A stretch of DNA of 64,000 nt, from assembly GCA_963773835.1 (NCBI GenBank), contig CAVZCQ010000002.1:496001-560000 (forward strand), in the 5' to 3' direction. A model generated the notes under the pieces. It did no database searches and was not told the DNA's origin. It saw only the letters and a list, made by a program, of their open reading frames with translations. This DNA comes from JOPF136 sp963773835. GTDB taxonomy: Bacteria > Acidobacteriota > Terriglobia > Acidiferrales > UBA7541. Shown here in pieces: positions 17,016-26,819 of this stretch; positions within the stretch are counted from its first letter, which is position 1, and each line of letters starts with the position of its first letter. Made by a program: the position numbers and the translations under genes.

Positions 17016-17885
17016 TTATCTGCTCCCGGCAATCGCATCCGCCACCCTGACCACCTCCACCATCTCTCCCACGTCATGCACCCTCACAATGTGCGCTCCT
17101 CCCAGCACCGCCGCCGTCACCGCCGCCGCCGTCCCCCACATCCTCCGATCCTCCGCCACGCCTCCGAGCAGCTTCCCGATAAACGTCTTCCGCGAACTCC
17201 CCACCAGCAGCGGACATCCCAGCCGCGCCAGCTCCTCGAGCCGCGCCAGCAATTCGCAATTCTGTTCCGTGCTCTTCCCGAACCCGATCCCCGGATCCAG
17301 AATCACCCGCCCTCGCGGAATCCCCGCTTTCCGCGCCCGCTCCATCGCCTCCTTCAGCCCGCGCGTCACGTCCCGCATTACGTCCCGCGCAAACGGAAGC
17401 CGCTGCATCGTCTTCGGCCTTCCGCGCATGTGCATCAATACCACTGGCACTCCCGCCCGCCGCACCACCGCGCCCAGCTCCCGTCCCGAACCTTCGGGAC
17501 CGCGCAGCGCCGAAACGTCGTTCACCATCTCCGCCCCCGCCGCAATCGCCGCTTCCGCCACTCGCGCCTTCTGCGTGTCAACCGAAATGGGAATCTTCAG
17601 CCGCCCGCGCAACCCTTCCAGCACCGGCAGCACCCTCCTCAACTCTGTCTCCGCGCTCACCTCCTCCGAACCCGGCCGCGTCGATTCCCCTCCGATATCA
17701 ATGATGTCGGCTCCCTCCGCTTCCATCTCCAGCCCGCGCAGCACCGCCGCTCCCGCGTCCGCATAGCGCCCTCCGTCGGAAAAGCTGTCCGGCGTCACAT
17801 TGAGCACACCCATCACCAGCGTCCGCTCCCCCAGCACAAGCGTCCGCGACCGCAGCCGAATCCGAAATCGCTTTCGAATGTTCAT
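17016..17885 (-). CDS. folP: dihydropteroate synthase
   Basis: 289 residues from ATG 17885; the extension to 17957 is only REP translation. Pterin-binding signatures are complete: VMGVLNVTPDSFSDGG, ADIIDIGGESTRPGSEEV, ISVDTQKARVAEAAI, AEMVNDVSAL, VPVVLMHMRGRPKTMQ, RVILDPGIGFGKSTEQN and LLVGSSRKTFIG. It condenses a pterin pyrophosphate with p-aminobenzoate in folate synthesis. Two REP palindromes begin 5 bp upstream of the start, so they occupy its promoter or leader. An 18 bp palindrome (GTCCCGAACCTTCGGGAC, 17483-17500) lies inside the coding region and encodes RGPEGSG. Confidence 0.95.
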   Translation of the reverse strand: MNIRKRFRIRLRSRTLVLGERTLVMGVLNVTPDSFSDGGRYADAGAAVLRGLEMEAEGADIIDIGGESTRPGSEEVSAETELRRVLPVLEGLRGRLKIPISVDTQKARVAEAAIAAGAEMVNDVSALRGPEGSGRELGAVVRRAGVPVVLMHMRGRPKTMQRLPFARDVMRDVTRGLKEAMERARKAGIPRGRVILDPGIGFGKSTEQNCELLARLEELARLGCPLLVGSSRKTFIGKLLGGVAEDRRMWGTAAAVTAAVLGGAHIVRVHDVGEMVEVVRVADAIAGSR

Positions 17886-17889
17886 AGCC

Positions 17890-18027
17890 CTGTAGCTCAG
17901 GTCCCGCCGTTGCCCGGCGCCCTTTGCCGGGAAACGGCTGACCTGAGGTACTTCCAATCCGCCGTCTCCTGTAGCTCAGGTCCCGCCGTTGCCCGGCGCC
18001 TTTTGCCGGGAAACGGCTGACCTGAGG
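17890..18027 (+). repeat. tandem pair of REP-like palindromes (family R1), copies 3 and 4
   Basis: Copies at 17890-17948 and 17969-18027 are nearly identical, each from CTGTAGCTCAGGTCCCGCC to GGCTGACCTGAGG with a GCCCGGCGCC..TTGCCGGG tip. They lie head-to-tail between folP and the REP-associated transposase gene. Confidence 0.9.
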
Positions 18028-18040
18028 TACTTCTCGACCC

Positions 18041-18550
18041 TCACCACTTCAGCGGTGCCCGCTCATCCGCCGGCAACTCAAACCTCTCCACCGGAATCGG
18101 GGGCGCTTCACCCGGAACATACGCCTTCCAACTGGACCAAAACCAATCCCCAGGAGCAGCCACCAAACCGTCCTTTACCGGATTCCAATGAATATATTCC
18201 AGCGTCTCCACCCATTCGCCGCGATTTCGTATGACTCTGTCGAACGACCGCGCCTGCCAGAACGGTCCGGTTCGCAATGCCCCTGCAAGGATCTTCTTTG
18301 CTGCTCGGACTTTGATTTCCCGCATCACGCTGCCAAACCTGTCCCCAGTCTCCGGAACAAACAGGAGATGACAGTGAGTCGGCATTACGACATAAGCGGC
18401 CAACAGGAATTTCCGGCGGGATCGGGCGATTGCGATTGAGGTGAGAACTACGTCCCTCTCGTCCTCGCTCACAGGCAGGACGGTCTTTGCGAAGTGTGTG
18501 GTAACGAAGAAAGCGCGGCCCGACTCCTCAATCCTGCGCAACCGCGACAC
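18041..18550 (-). CDS. REP-associated tyrosine transposase (RAYT, Y1 type)
   Basis: 169 residues from GTG 18550 (VSRLRRIEESGRAFFVTTHF); the in-frame extension to 18634 is the translation of a REP copy and is rejected. Y1-transposase features: the metal-binding His pair in MPTHCHLLFV (HxH), then GPFWQARSFDRVI and the RAYT signature ETLEYIHWNPVKDGLV followed by WFWSSWKAY. RAYTs are IS200-related single-strand nucleases linked to REP spreading. This one is bracketed by REP copies 4 (14 bp beyond its stop) and 5 (8 bp upstream of its start). Confidence 0.93.
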   Translation of the reverse strand: MSRLRRIEESGRAFFVTTHFAKTVLPVSEDERDVVLTSIAIARSRRKFLLAAYVVMPTHCHLLFVPETGDRFGSVMREIKVRAAKKILAGALRTGPFWQARSFDRVIRNRGEWVETLEYIHWNPVKDGLVAAPGDWFWSSWKAYVPGEAPPIPVERFELPADERAPLKW

Positions 18551-18558
18551 CCGCCAAT

Positions 18559-18616
18559 TGTAGCTCAGGTCCCGCCGTTGCCCGGCGCCCTTTGCCGGGA
18601 AACGGCTGACCTGAGG
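18559..18616 (+). repeat. REP-like palindrome (family R1), copy 5
   Basis: Starts TGTAGCTCAGGTCCCGCC and ends GGCTGACCTGAGG, almost identical to copies 3 and 4. It lies just upstream of the RAYT start codon. Confidence 0.9.
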
Positions 18617-18638
18617 CTTTTTCTCACGATCCACCCGC

Positions 18639-18712
18639 CTGTAGCGGCGCAGGACCTCGGGTCAGCCAGGAACCGGCACACATCGCCGGCTCCTACCGGG
18701 ACCCGAGCTACA
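18639..18712 (+). repeat. diverged REP-like palindrome
   Basis: CTGTAGCGGCGCAGGACCTC at the left and GGGACCCGAGCTACAAG at the right, with an inner GCCGGCTCC/GGAACCGGC pairing. The ends resemble family R1 but the interior differs, so it is either a second REP type or an older copy. It abuts the next minus-strand gene's stop. Confidence 0.6.
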
Positions 18713-18718
18713 AGCTTG

Positions 18719-19027
18719 TCACTCCAGATCGAAATCCCTCACCGGCTTCTCCGCCGGCCCCTCTTTCGCTTTTTTCAGCGCCTCTTCGAACTTCCGCGTC
18801 AGCACGTCCTCTTTCTTCTTCTCCGCCTCCCACGACTGACGGAATTTATCCTCCCGTGCCGTTGCCTGCCGTTGCAGGATGTTGTCCGCATCGTTCAGGT
18901 TCACGTCCGGAGCCACCCGCGGCGGCGGCTCGTGCGCGATCACTTCCGCCAGCCCCGGATCAATCTTCAATTTCGCGTGGCAGCACGGACACTGCACCTC
19001 AACCGTCGCATCGGGCTTCTTCCCCAT
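18719..19027 (-). CDS. small CxxC zinc-ribbon-like hypothetical protein
   Basis: 102 residues. The N-terminus VEVQCPCCHAKLKIDPG has the single CPCC/CHAKL knuckle seen in zinc-ribbon heads. The rest is charged, probably coiled (DKFRQSWEAEKKKEDVLTRK), ending PVRDFDLE. No signal peptide. It is not adjacent to an obvious partner. Function unknown. Confidence 0.7.
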   Translation of the reverse strand: MGKKPDATVEVQCPCCHAKLKIDPGLAEVIAHEPPPRVAPDVNLNDADNILQRQATAREDKFRQSWEAEKKKEDVLTRKFEEALKKAKEGPAEKPVRDFDLE

Positions 19028-19052
19028 GCCCGTATTCTACGCCTGTGGCCTG

Positions 19053-19079
19053 CGGCGCAGCCACTCTTGGCTGCGCTCT
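19053..19079. repeat. 27 bp imperfect palindrome, family R3, copy 2
   Basis: Same core as 4855-4881 (GCGCAGCCACTCTTGGCTGC). With the copy at 19614-19640 it brackets the retropepsin-like gene in the same orientation. Confidence 0.85.
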
Positions 19080-19168
19080 GAAAGATGCGCCTCATGAAAG
19101 GCTCTTACGCTTACGCGGGTAATTAGGTGGGCGAAGAGATTGTCTGGTCGCCCTAGACTTGACGCTTC

Positions 19169-19202
19169 TACGCCGTCGCCGGATTCTCACCCGCGGCAAA
19201 TC
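19169..19202 (-). repeat. echo of the ftsH 3' coding end
   Basis: On the minus strand this reads TTTGCCGCGGGTGAGAATCC then GGCGACGGCGTAGA. It would encode FAAGENPATA-stop, close to FAKGEHPATA-stop at the end of ftsH (19682-19714); about 28 of 34 bases agree by eye, the last 16 identically. It lies beyond the retropepsin-like gene. Confidence 0.55.
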
Positions 19203-19244
19203 AGAGCGCCAGCCTGGCATGTGGATTGTGCGCAGGGAACGATC

Positions 19245-19604
19245 TTAGTAGAGCAACAATCGCGTAGGCCGAATCTGCTTTTTCACCGGGTCCACTTCCA
19301 ATCCCATCGATTCCAGCGCCACCACGCCCAGCACCGCCGCATCCCCCTCTTCGCCGAAGATCACCGGAGATACCGCCTTGCGGCCGTCATAGAAGAATCG
19401 GGCTTCTCCCACATCGCGTTGAATCGGTTGGCCGTTGGCCATTTCAAATTCCAGCCGGCTGACGGGTTGGATGCCGAGCTCTCGAAGCAGCGCTCCCGGC
19501 ACCATCGAATACAGCGCGCCCGTATCCACCATCAGCTCCACTTCCTTGCGCCGCCCGCCCTGCCTTACCTCTTCGAAGCTGATTTTCGCGTTCACGAATC
19601 CCAT
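19245..19604 (-). CDS. retropepsin-like aspartic protease
   Basis: 119 residues. The catalytic loop is VDTGALYSMVP (DTGA at about residues 27-30) and a flap-like segment EMANGQPIQRDV follows. A second structural motif is AVLGVVALESMGLEVDP, as expected for single-domain clan AA proteases that work as dimers. No signal peptide or membrane segment is seen. It lies just downstream of ftsH on the same strand, between two copies of repeat R3. Substrate unknown. Confidence 0.85.
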   Translation of the reverse strand: MGFVNAKISFEEVRQGGRRKEVELMVDTGALYSMVPGALLRELGIQPVSRLEFEMANGQPIQRDVGEARFFYDGRKAVSPVIFGEEGDAAVLGVVALESMGLEVDPVKKQIRPTRLLLY

Positions 19605-19613
19605 GAGGTTCCA

Positions 19614-19640
19614 GTGGCGCAGCCACTCTTGGCTGCGCTC
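19614..19640. repeat. 27 bp imperfect palindrome, family R3, copy 3
   Basis: Same core as the copies at 4855 and 19053. It lies 9 bp upstream of the retropepsin-like start and about 40 bp beyond the ftsH stop. Confidence 0.85.
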
Positions 19641-19681
19641 TTCTTCGAGGGTTCAGCTACACCAGTGCCCCTGCTACAACT

Positions 19682-21619
19682 CTACGCCGTCGCCGGGTGC
19701 TCGCCCTTCGCAAATCCCGGCAGCGGCTTCGCTTCCGGCCGCGCGGGCGCTTCTTTCCCTGGCGGGGCCGCGGGCGGCACTGGCGGAGCGGGCTTCACGC
19801 GTTCGGGCAGCGGTTTGCCGTCGATCAGCAGCTTCAATTCGTTCGCGTCCAGCACTTCGCGCACCAGCAGCGCCTGCGCGATGTCCTCCAGCGTCCCGCG
19901 ATTTCCTTCTAGCACGCCCCGCGCGTACGTGTACGCCGTGGTCACGATCCGCTTCACTTCCGCGTCGATCCGGATCGCCGTATCCTCCGAATAATCCCGG
20001 TGCTGCGCGATCTCCCGTCCCAGGAATATCGCCTCTTCTTTCTTCCCGAACGCCAGCGGCCCCAGCGTGCTCATCCCCCACTCACACACCATCTGCCGCG
20101 CGATCTCGGTCGCCCGTTCGATGTCGTTCCCCGCTCCCGTGGTCAGGTGATTCAGGAAAATCTCCTCCGCCGCGCGCCCGCCCATCAGCACGCCGAGTTG
20201 CGCCTCCAGGAATTCCCGCGTGTACGTGTGTTTGTCGTCGATCGGAAGCTGCATGGTCAGGCCCAGCGCCATGCCCCGCGGGATGATGGTCACTTTGTGC
20301 AGCGGGTCCGCCTGCGGCGTCATTGCTGCCACCAGCGCGTGTCCCGCCTCGTGGTACGCCGTGTTTTTCTTCTCTTCCTCCGACAGGATCATGGATTTGC
20401 GTTCCACGCCCATCAGCACTTTGTCCTTCGACATCTCGATATCCACCATGATCACTTGCTTGCGGTTTTGCCGCGCCGCCCACAGCGCCGATTCATTCAC
20501 CAGGTTGGCCAGGTCCGCTCCGGAAAACCCGGGCGTCCCCCGCGCGATTACCGACAGGTCCACGTCGTCGCTCAGCGGCACCTTCCGCGTGTGCACCCGC
20601 AGGATTTCCTCCCGCCCCTTCACGTCCGGACGCGGCACCACCACCCGCCGGTCGAACCGCCCCGGCCTCAGCAACGCCGGGTCCAGCACGTCCGGCCGGT
20701 TCGTCGCCGCGATCAGGATCACTCCTTCGTTCGACTCGAACCCGTCCATTTCCACCAGCAGCGCGTTCAGCGTCTGCTCGCGCTCGTCGTGTCCGCCGCC
20801 CAGCCCCGCTCCTCGATGCCGTCCCACCGCGTCAATTTCATCGATGAAGATGATGCAGGGCGCATTCTTCTTCCCCTGCTCGAACAGGTCCCGCACGCGG
20901 CTCGCGCCCACGCCCACGAACATTTCCACGAAGTCCGAGCCGGAGATCGAAAAGAACGGCACATTCGCTTCGCCCGCAATCGCGCGCGCCAGCAGCGTCT
21001 TCCCCGTCCCCGGAGGCCCCACAAGCAAAACGCCCTTCGGGATCCGACCGCCCAGCTTCTGGAATTTCTGCGGGTCGCGCAGGAAGTCGATGATTTCCTG
21101 CAGCTCCTCTTTCGCCTCGTCCGTCCCCGCCACGTCTTTGAACGTCGCCTTCTTCTGGTTCGCCGTCAGCAGCCGCGCCCGCGATTTCCCGAAACTCAGA
21201 GCTTTGTTCCCCCCCGCCTGCACCTGCCGGAACATGAACAGCCACAGCCCGATAATCACCAGGATCGGCAGCAGGTTCACCGCCAGGTTGAACCAGTCCC
21301 CACGCGAGACTTCCTTCACGTGGATCTGCACCCCTTTGTCCCGCAGCATCTTGCTCACGTCGGGGATGGACTCTTTCGGCAGCGTCACGTGGAACTTCCC
21401 GCTCGGCTGGTGCAGCTCGCCCTGCGCTTCCGCGCTGATCGGCGTCAGGTAGAACGTCACCTCGCCGATGTTCCCGCTCTCCACGTCACGGTAAAATTCC
21501 GTCAGGCTCAGTTCCGTGTCCCGCGCGGAATTCGCCGACCCCTGCGTGATCCGCCACAGGACCACGGCCAGCGCCAGCATCACCAGCCAGAACAGCACGA
21601 TTCGAATCGTCGAGTTCAC
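19682..21619 (-). CDS. ftsH: ATP-dependent zinc metalloprotease FtsH
   Basis: 645 residues from GTG 21619, 3 bp after the hpt stop, with GAGG upstream. Two N-terminal membrane segments (VLFWLVMLALAVVLW and LLPILVIIGLWLFMF) flank the periplasmic domain. The AAA module has Walker A GPPGTGKT, Walker B IIFIDEID and the second region of homology ATNRPDVLDPALLRPGRFDR. The protease zinc site is HEAGH. The tail is Pro-rich and ends GFAKGEHPATA. FtsH degrades membrane and short-lived cytosolic proteins. Third gene of tilS-hpt-ftsH, a common bacterial order. Confidence 0.97.
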   Translation of the reverse strand: MNSTIRIVLFWLVMLALAVVLWRITQGSANSARDTELSLTEFYRDVESGNIGEVTFYLTPISAEAQGELHQPSGKFHVTLPKESIPDVSKMLRDKGVQIHVKEVSRGDWFNLAVNLLPILVIIGLWLFMFRQVQAGGNKALSFGKSRARLLTANQKKATFKDVAGTDEAKEELQEIIDFLRDPQKFQKLGGRIPKGVLLVGPPGTGKTLLARAIAGEANVPFFSISGSDFVEMFVGVGASRVRDLFEQGKKNAPCIIFIDEIDAVGRHRGAGLGGGHDEREQTLNALLVEMDGFESNEGVILIAATNRPDVLDPALLRPGRFDRRVVVPRPDVKGREEILRVHTRKVPLSDDVDLSVIARGTPGFSGADLANLVNESALWAARQNRKQVIMVDIEMSKDKVLMGVERKSMILSEEEKKNTAYHEAGHALVAAMTPQADPLHKVTIIPRGMALGLTMQLPIDDKHTYTREFLEAQLGVLMGGRAAEEIFLNHLTTGAGNDIERATEIARQMVCEWGMSTLGPLAFGKKEEAIFLGREIAQHRDYSEDTAIRIDAEVKRIVTTAYTYARGVLEGNRGTLEDIAQALLVREVLDANELKLLIDGKPLPERVKPAPPVPPAAPPGKEAPARPEAKPLPGFAKGEHPATA

Positions 21620-21622
21620 GTC

Positions 21623-22222
21623 TTACCTCGCCGGCCGGCGCGCCCCGCGGCGTCGCCCGCCTGCCTTTCCGGGCCTCTTGCTTCCCCGCTTCGCCCCGCT
21701 CCCATCGAGCGTCGCGATGCAGGACAGGTTCCGGTACAGCCCTTCCGTATCCGGCAGCCCGTAACCTACAAGATAGTTAGATGCCGCCGAGAACCCCAGG
21801 TAATCCGGCTGCAGCGCCACCCGCCGCTCCTCCGGTTTATCCAGCAGCACCGCCACTCGCACCGACCGCGGATGCTTCTCCGCCAGCCGGCGCACAAAGA
21901 ATTCCATGGTCACGCCGGAGTGCAGCACTGCATCCACCACCAGCACGTCCCGGCCCTTCAACTCTGGATTGTAACTGAAAAATACCTCGCGGCGGTGATG
22001 CCCGTTCAGGTGCACGTCCCGCAGCTCCGCCTGCACGAAATGGCACGCCACCGGCGATGTAATCTGCCTCACCAGGTCCGCCGCGAACACGAACGCGTTG
22101 TCCAGCATCGCCACCACGTCCACTCGGTTATCCCCGTACATCCGGGAAATCTCCCGTCCCATCTCCGCGACGCGCGCGGCGATCTCCCGTGAGTTGTATT
22201 GGACGTGCAAAGCCGGCTTCAA
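21623..22222 (-). CDS. hpt: hypoxanthine phosphoribosyltransferase-like protein with altered PRPP loop
   Basis: 199 residues from TTG 22222. The Hpt layout is visible: REIAARVAEMGREISRMYGD, VDVVAMLDNAFVFAADLVRQ, NYLVGYGLPD, YRNLSCIATLD. The PRPP-binding loop reads VLVVDAVLHSGVT where classical enzymes have (V/I)EDIIDTGxT. The acidic pair is reduced to one Asp, and the catalytic Asp position carries His. The pattern is nearer PyrR's VDDVLYTGRT. The tail (from ~180) is Lys/Arg/Gly-rich. Its position in tilS-hpt-ftsH supports hpt, but activity on hypoxanthine or guanine is not assured. Confidence 0.82.
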   Translation of the reverse strand: MKPALHVQYNSREIAARVAEMGREISRMYGDNRVDVVAMLDNAFVFAADLVRQITSPVACHFVQAELRDVHLNGHHRREVFFSYNPELKGRDVLVVDAVLHSGVTMEFFVRRLAEKHPRSVRVAVLLDKPEERRVALQPDYLGFSAASNYLVGYGLPDTEGLYRNLSCIATLDGSGAKRGSKRPGKAGGRRRGARRPAR

Positions 22223-22338
22223 AGTTCTTCCTCGCTGATTACTACGGCGCTTCGCGTCTCCGCGCTCGCCGCGCCCTTCGCCGTTCCTAGGGGCGCTGCT
22301 TGCTGCGCCCCTTCAGGCACAAACCTCCACCGCCGGTT
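22219..22338 (-). repeat. in-frame 120 bp duplication of the tilS 3' end
   Basis: Directly after the tilS stop (22341-22339) the same frame runs 40 more codons and ends with AETRSAVVISEEEL-stop, exactly the last 14 residues of TilS. The codons differ synonymously (GTA GTA versus GTG GTC; CTT versus TTG). The offset is exactly 120 bp. The second stop overlaps the hpt TTG start. The spacer holds a GGGGCGC/GCGCCCC hairpin (about 22291-22312). Confidence 0.85.
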
Positions 22339-23802
22339 TCACAACTCTTCCTCGCTGATGACCACGGCGCTGCGCGTCTCCGCATTCGCCGCGCAGCTCG
22401 CCGCCGGAGGAAGCCCGCGCACCCACACGAGCCTTCCTCCGCTTTCCAGCACGGGCCACAGCGCGCGTTCTCCCGCCGGCACGCGGGCTTCGCGCAACAA
22501 TTCCTTCAGCTTCCGCGCCTGGCGTTTTCCCCTCGGAAGATACACATCCCCTGGATGCCAGTTCCGGAGGAAAAAGGGCGGGCTCATTCGGCCCGCATCG
22601 AGGGCTGCTTCAATCAATTTAGTCTCCCCTGCCCCCGAAGTCCAGTCAACGACTTTCAGCCTCACCCGCCTGCCGATTGCCGGAACAATCAACTCAGCCG
22701 TCCCGCGCTCCGGCAGCTCCACCACCAGCGTATATCCTTCCTCCCCGTGCTCCTTTAGACGCTCCTCCCGCCCCGCCCGGTTCCCGGCCGTAAAGATCAC
22801 CTCGTCGAAGCTCCGCACCGCCGCCACCCCGTGCGGCAGCACCGCGCGATGCCCGCTCATCCCCTCTCGCGCCAGGTGCAGCACGCTTTCCACGTGCTCC
22901 GCCGTCAATCCCCGCCGGTGCCCCAGCACTGCCTCCACCGCCCGCCTCACCATTCGCCGCGCCAGCGCCGTCTGCGCCGTTCCCTCCGGCAGCAGTTCGC
23001 TCGGTAGCGGCGCCACCAATTCCTTCGCGCGCACCACCACCCGCTTCGGCTCCCTCCGCGCCAGCGCCTCGAATCGCGCCTCCGACAGCGCCGCGCCGAA
23101 CTGCTCCTCCTCCCGCGCCAGCTCCGCCAGACGGCAGAGTTGCCCCGCAATCTGCGGCTGGTATTCGCGCTCCACCAGCGGCAGCAACTCCGCGCGCACC
23201 CGCGCCCGCAGCCGCGCCGTGTCCGCATTCGTCGAATCTTCGCGCCACGCCTGCCCCATTGCCGTCAGCCATTCCCGCAATTCCGCCCGCCGCACCTCCA
23301 GGAGCGGCCGCACCACCATTCCGGCCACCGGATGAATCCCCGCCAGCCCCGCCAGCCCCGATCCCCTCAGCAGATGCGCCAGCACAGTCTCCGCCTGGTC
23401 ATCCGCCGTATGCGCCGTCGCCACACGCGTCACGCGACCCTCCCTCACCATCCGCTCGAAGAATTCGGTCCGCAGCCGTCTCCCCGCCTCCTCCAGGTTG
23501 ACGCCTTCCCGTTCCGCCCACCCTGCAACGTCCCCTTCTGCGCGAAAGAACTCCACACCCAGCCGACCCGCCAGTTCCGCCGTGAACTCCTCATCCCCCG
23601 CCGATTCCGCCCCTCTCAGTCCATGCTGGAAATGCAGCACCGCCAGCCGAATCCCCAGCTCGTCCTGCAACCCGTGCAGCAGCCGCGCGAGCGCCACCGA
23701 ATCCGCGCCCCCGGACACGGCCACACCCACACGGTCTCCAGCCGCCGCCATCCGGCGCCGCTCGATCATTTCCTTCACGCGCTGTGGAAGGTTGGAACGC
23801 AT
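22339..23802 (-). CDS. tilS: tRNA(Ile)-lysidine synthetase
   Basis: 487 residues from ATG 23802 (MRSNLPQRVKEMIERRRM); the extension to 23835 is not needed. The PP-loop SGGADS lies at about residues 30-35, then VLHFQHGLRGAESAGDEEF, RVATAHTADDQAETVLAHLL and the family's RPLLEVRRAELREWL. The C-terminal TilS domain holds MSPPFFLRNWHPGDVYLPRG. It ligates lysine to C34 of the CAU-anticodon isoleucine tRNA. The final residues AETRSAVVISEEEL resemble an Hpt N-terminus and are repeated beyond the stop. Confidence 0.95.
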   Translation of the reverse strand: MRSNLPQRVKEMIERRRMAAAGDRVGVAVSGGADSVALARLLHGLQDELGIRLAVLHFQHGLRGAESAGDEEFTAELAGRLGVEFFRAEGDVAGWAEREGVNLEEAGRRLRTEFFERMVREGRVTRVATAHTADDQAETVLAHLLRGSGLAGLAGIHPVAGMVVRPLLEVRRAELREWLTAMGQAWREDSTNADTARLRARVRAELLPLVEREYQPQIAGQLCRLAELAREEEQFGAALSEARFEALARREPKRVVVRAKELVAPLPSELLPEGTAQTALARRMVRRAVEAVLGHRRGLTAEHVESVLHLAREGMSGHRAVLPHGVAAVRSFDEVIFTAGNRAGREERLKEHGEEGYTLVVELPERGTAELIVPAIGRRVRLKVVDWTSGAGETKLIEAALDAGRMSPPFFLRNWHPGDVYLPRGKRQARKLKELLREARVPAGERALWPVLESGGRLVWVRGLPPAASCAANAETRSAVVISEEEL

Positions 23803-24108
23803 CCGGACGCACACTCTCAATCCACCACTACTCACAATTGTATGCCACCCTCACAACGAAGACGAACGGACCGCAGTCGTGTAACGTTCTGATTTCCCCA
23901 CGAATTGTCGCGCTGCATCTGGGCACGTCCCGACGGTTCAGGATCCAGCGGGCCGTCCCAGTCGCGGAGCCAACTCGCTTTCGCCGCAGCGATGCGAGCC
24001 ACCCGTGGCGAGTAGTGATTCCCTCCCTCGACCGCGAAACGCCTGCGTCATGACGCCATCCGGTTGACCGCATCGCGCCAAACCCCTACCATAGCGGCGC
24101 CGAAAAAC
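23803..24108. promoter_or_regulatory. divergent intergenic region, tilS / kinase
   Basis: 306 bp between the minus-strand tilS start and the plus-strand kinase start. It must hold both promoters, but no convincing -35/-10 pair was seen on either strand, and no repeat family member was found. Confidence 0.35.
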
Positions 24109-26322
<2,214 letters not shown>

Positions 26323-26411
26323 GCGCGGCAAGAAGCCGGTGGTACCTGCCTGACTGGATTGGAAAGGGGGAGTGCTGGGGCTGGTTGCTGCGGAAGACTC
26401 CGCTCGCCGTT

Positions 26412-26819
26412 CTAGGTCAGGAGGTCGTGCTCCAGAATCCGCCGCGTCTGCGCGATCCGCGCGTCCAGCGCCACTGCGGCATAATACGCGCATCCCGCCC
26501 GCTCGTTCGTCGCCCACGCCGCCGCTGCCGGCATCACCGGCCCGAACATCGCCTGAATCATTCCCAGGAACGCATGGTAGGCCTGGATCGCGCCCAGCTT
26601 ATAGCTGTCCCCGTTTGTCTCAGGACACAGCTCCACCAGCCGCCGCAGCCGCAGGAACTCTTCCCCGCTCACGCCCTGGCCCTGAATGCCCGTGGCCTCG
26701 CGCGCCGACTCGGAAAGGTCCACTCGCCGTCCCGCGGCCACTTGCAGCCGGCAATAGGACACGAAGAACTGCAGCAGCAGGGCCACCGATACCACTAGTA
26801 TGAAGCTCGCTAGCATCAT
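26412..26819 (-). CDS. small membrane-anchored hypothetical protein
   Basis: 135 residues. One N-terminal membrane helix (LASFILVVSVALLLQFFVSY) is followed by a soluble helical part with ETNGDSYKLGAIQAYHAFLG and a final AQTRRILEHDLLT. Its ATG overlaps the stop of the upstream 7-helix membrane protein by 4 bp (ATGA), so the two are coupled. No family is recognised. Confidence 0.65.
   Translation of the reverse strand: MMLASFILVVSVALLLQFFVSYCRLQVAAGRRVDLSESAREATGIQGQGVSGEEFLRLRRLVELCPETNGDSYKLGAIQAYHAFLGMIQAMFGPVMPAAAAWATNERAGCAYYAAVALDARIAQTRRILEHDLLT

Noticed and set aside
17886..17957. N-terminal extensions of folP and of the RAYT gene through REP copies
   Set aside because: The residues (VSRFPAKGAGQRRDLSY-type) are simply translated REP palindrome in both cases.
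19682..22192. Plus-strand frames across ftsH and hpt
   Set aside because: Arg/His-rich antisense shadows; FtsH and Hpt motifs are complete on the minus strand.
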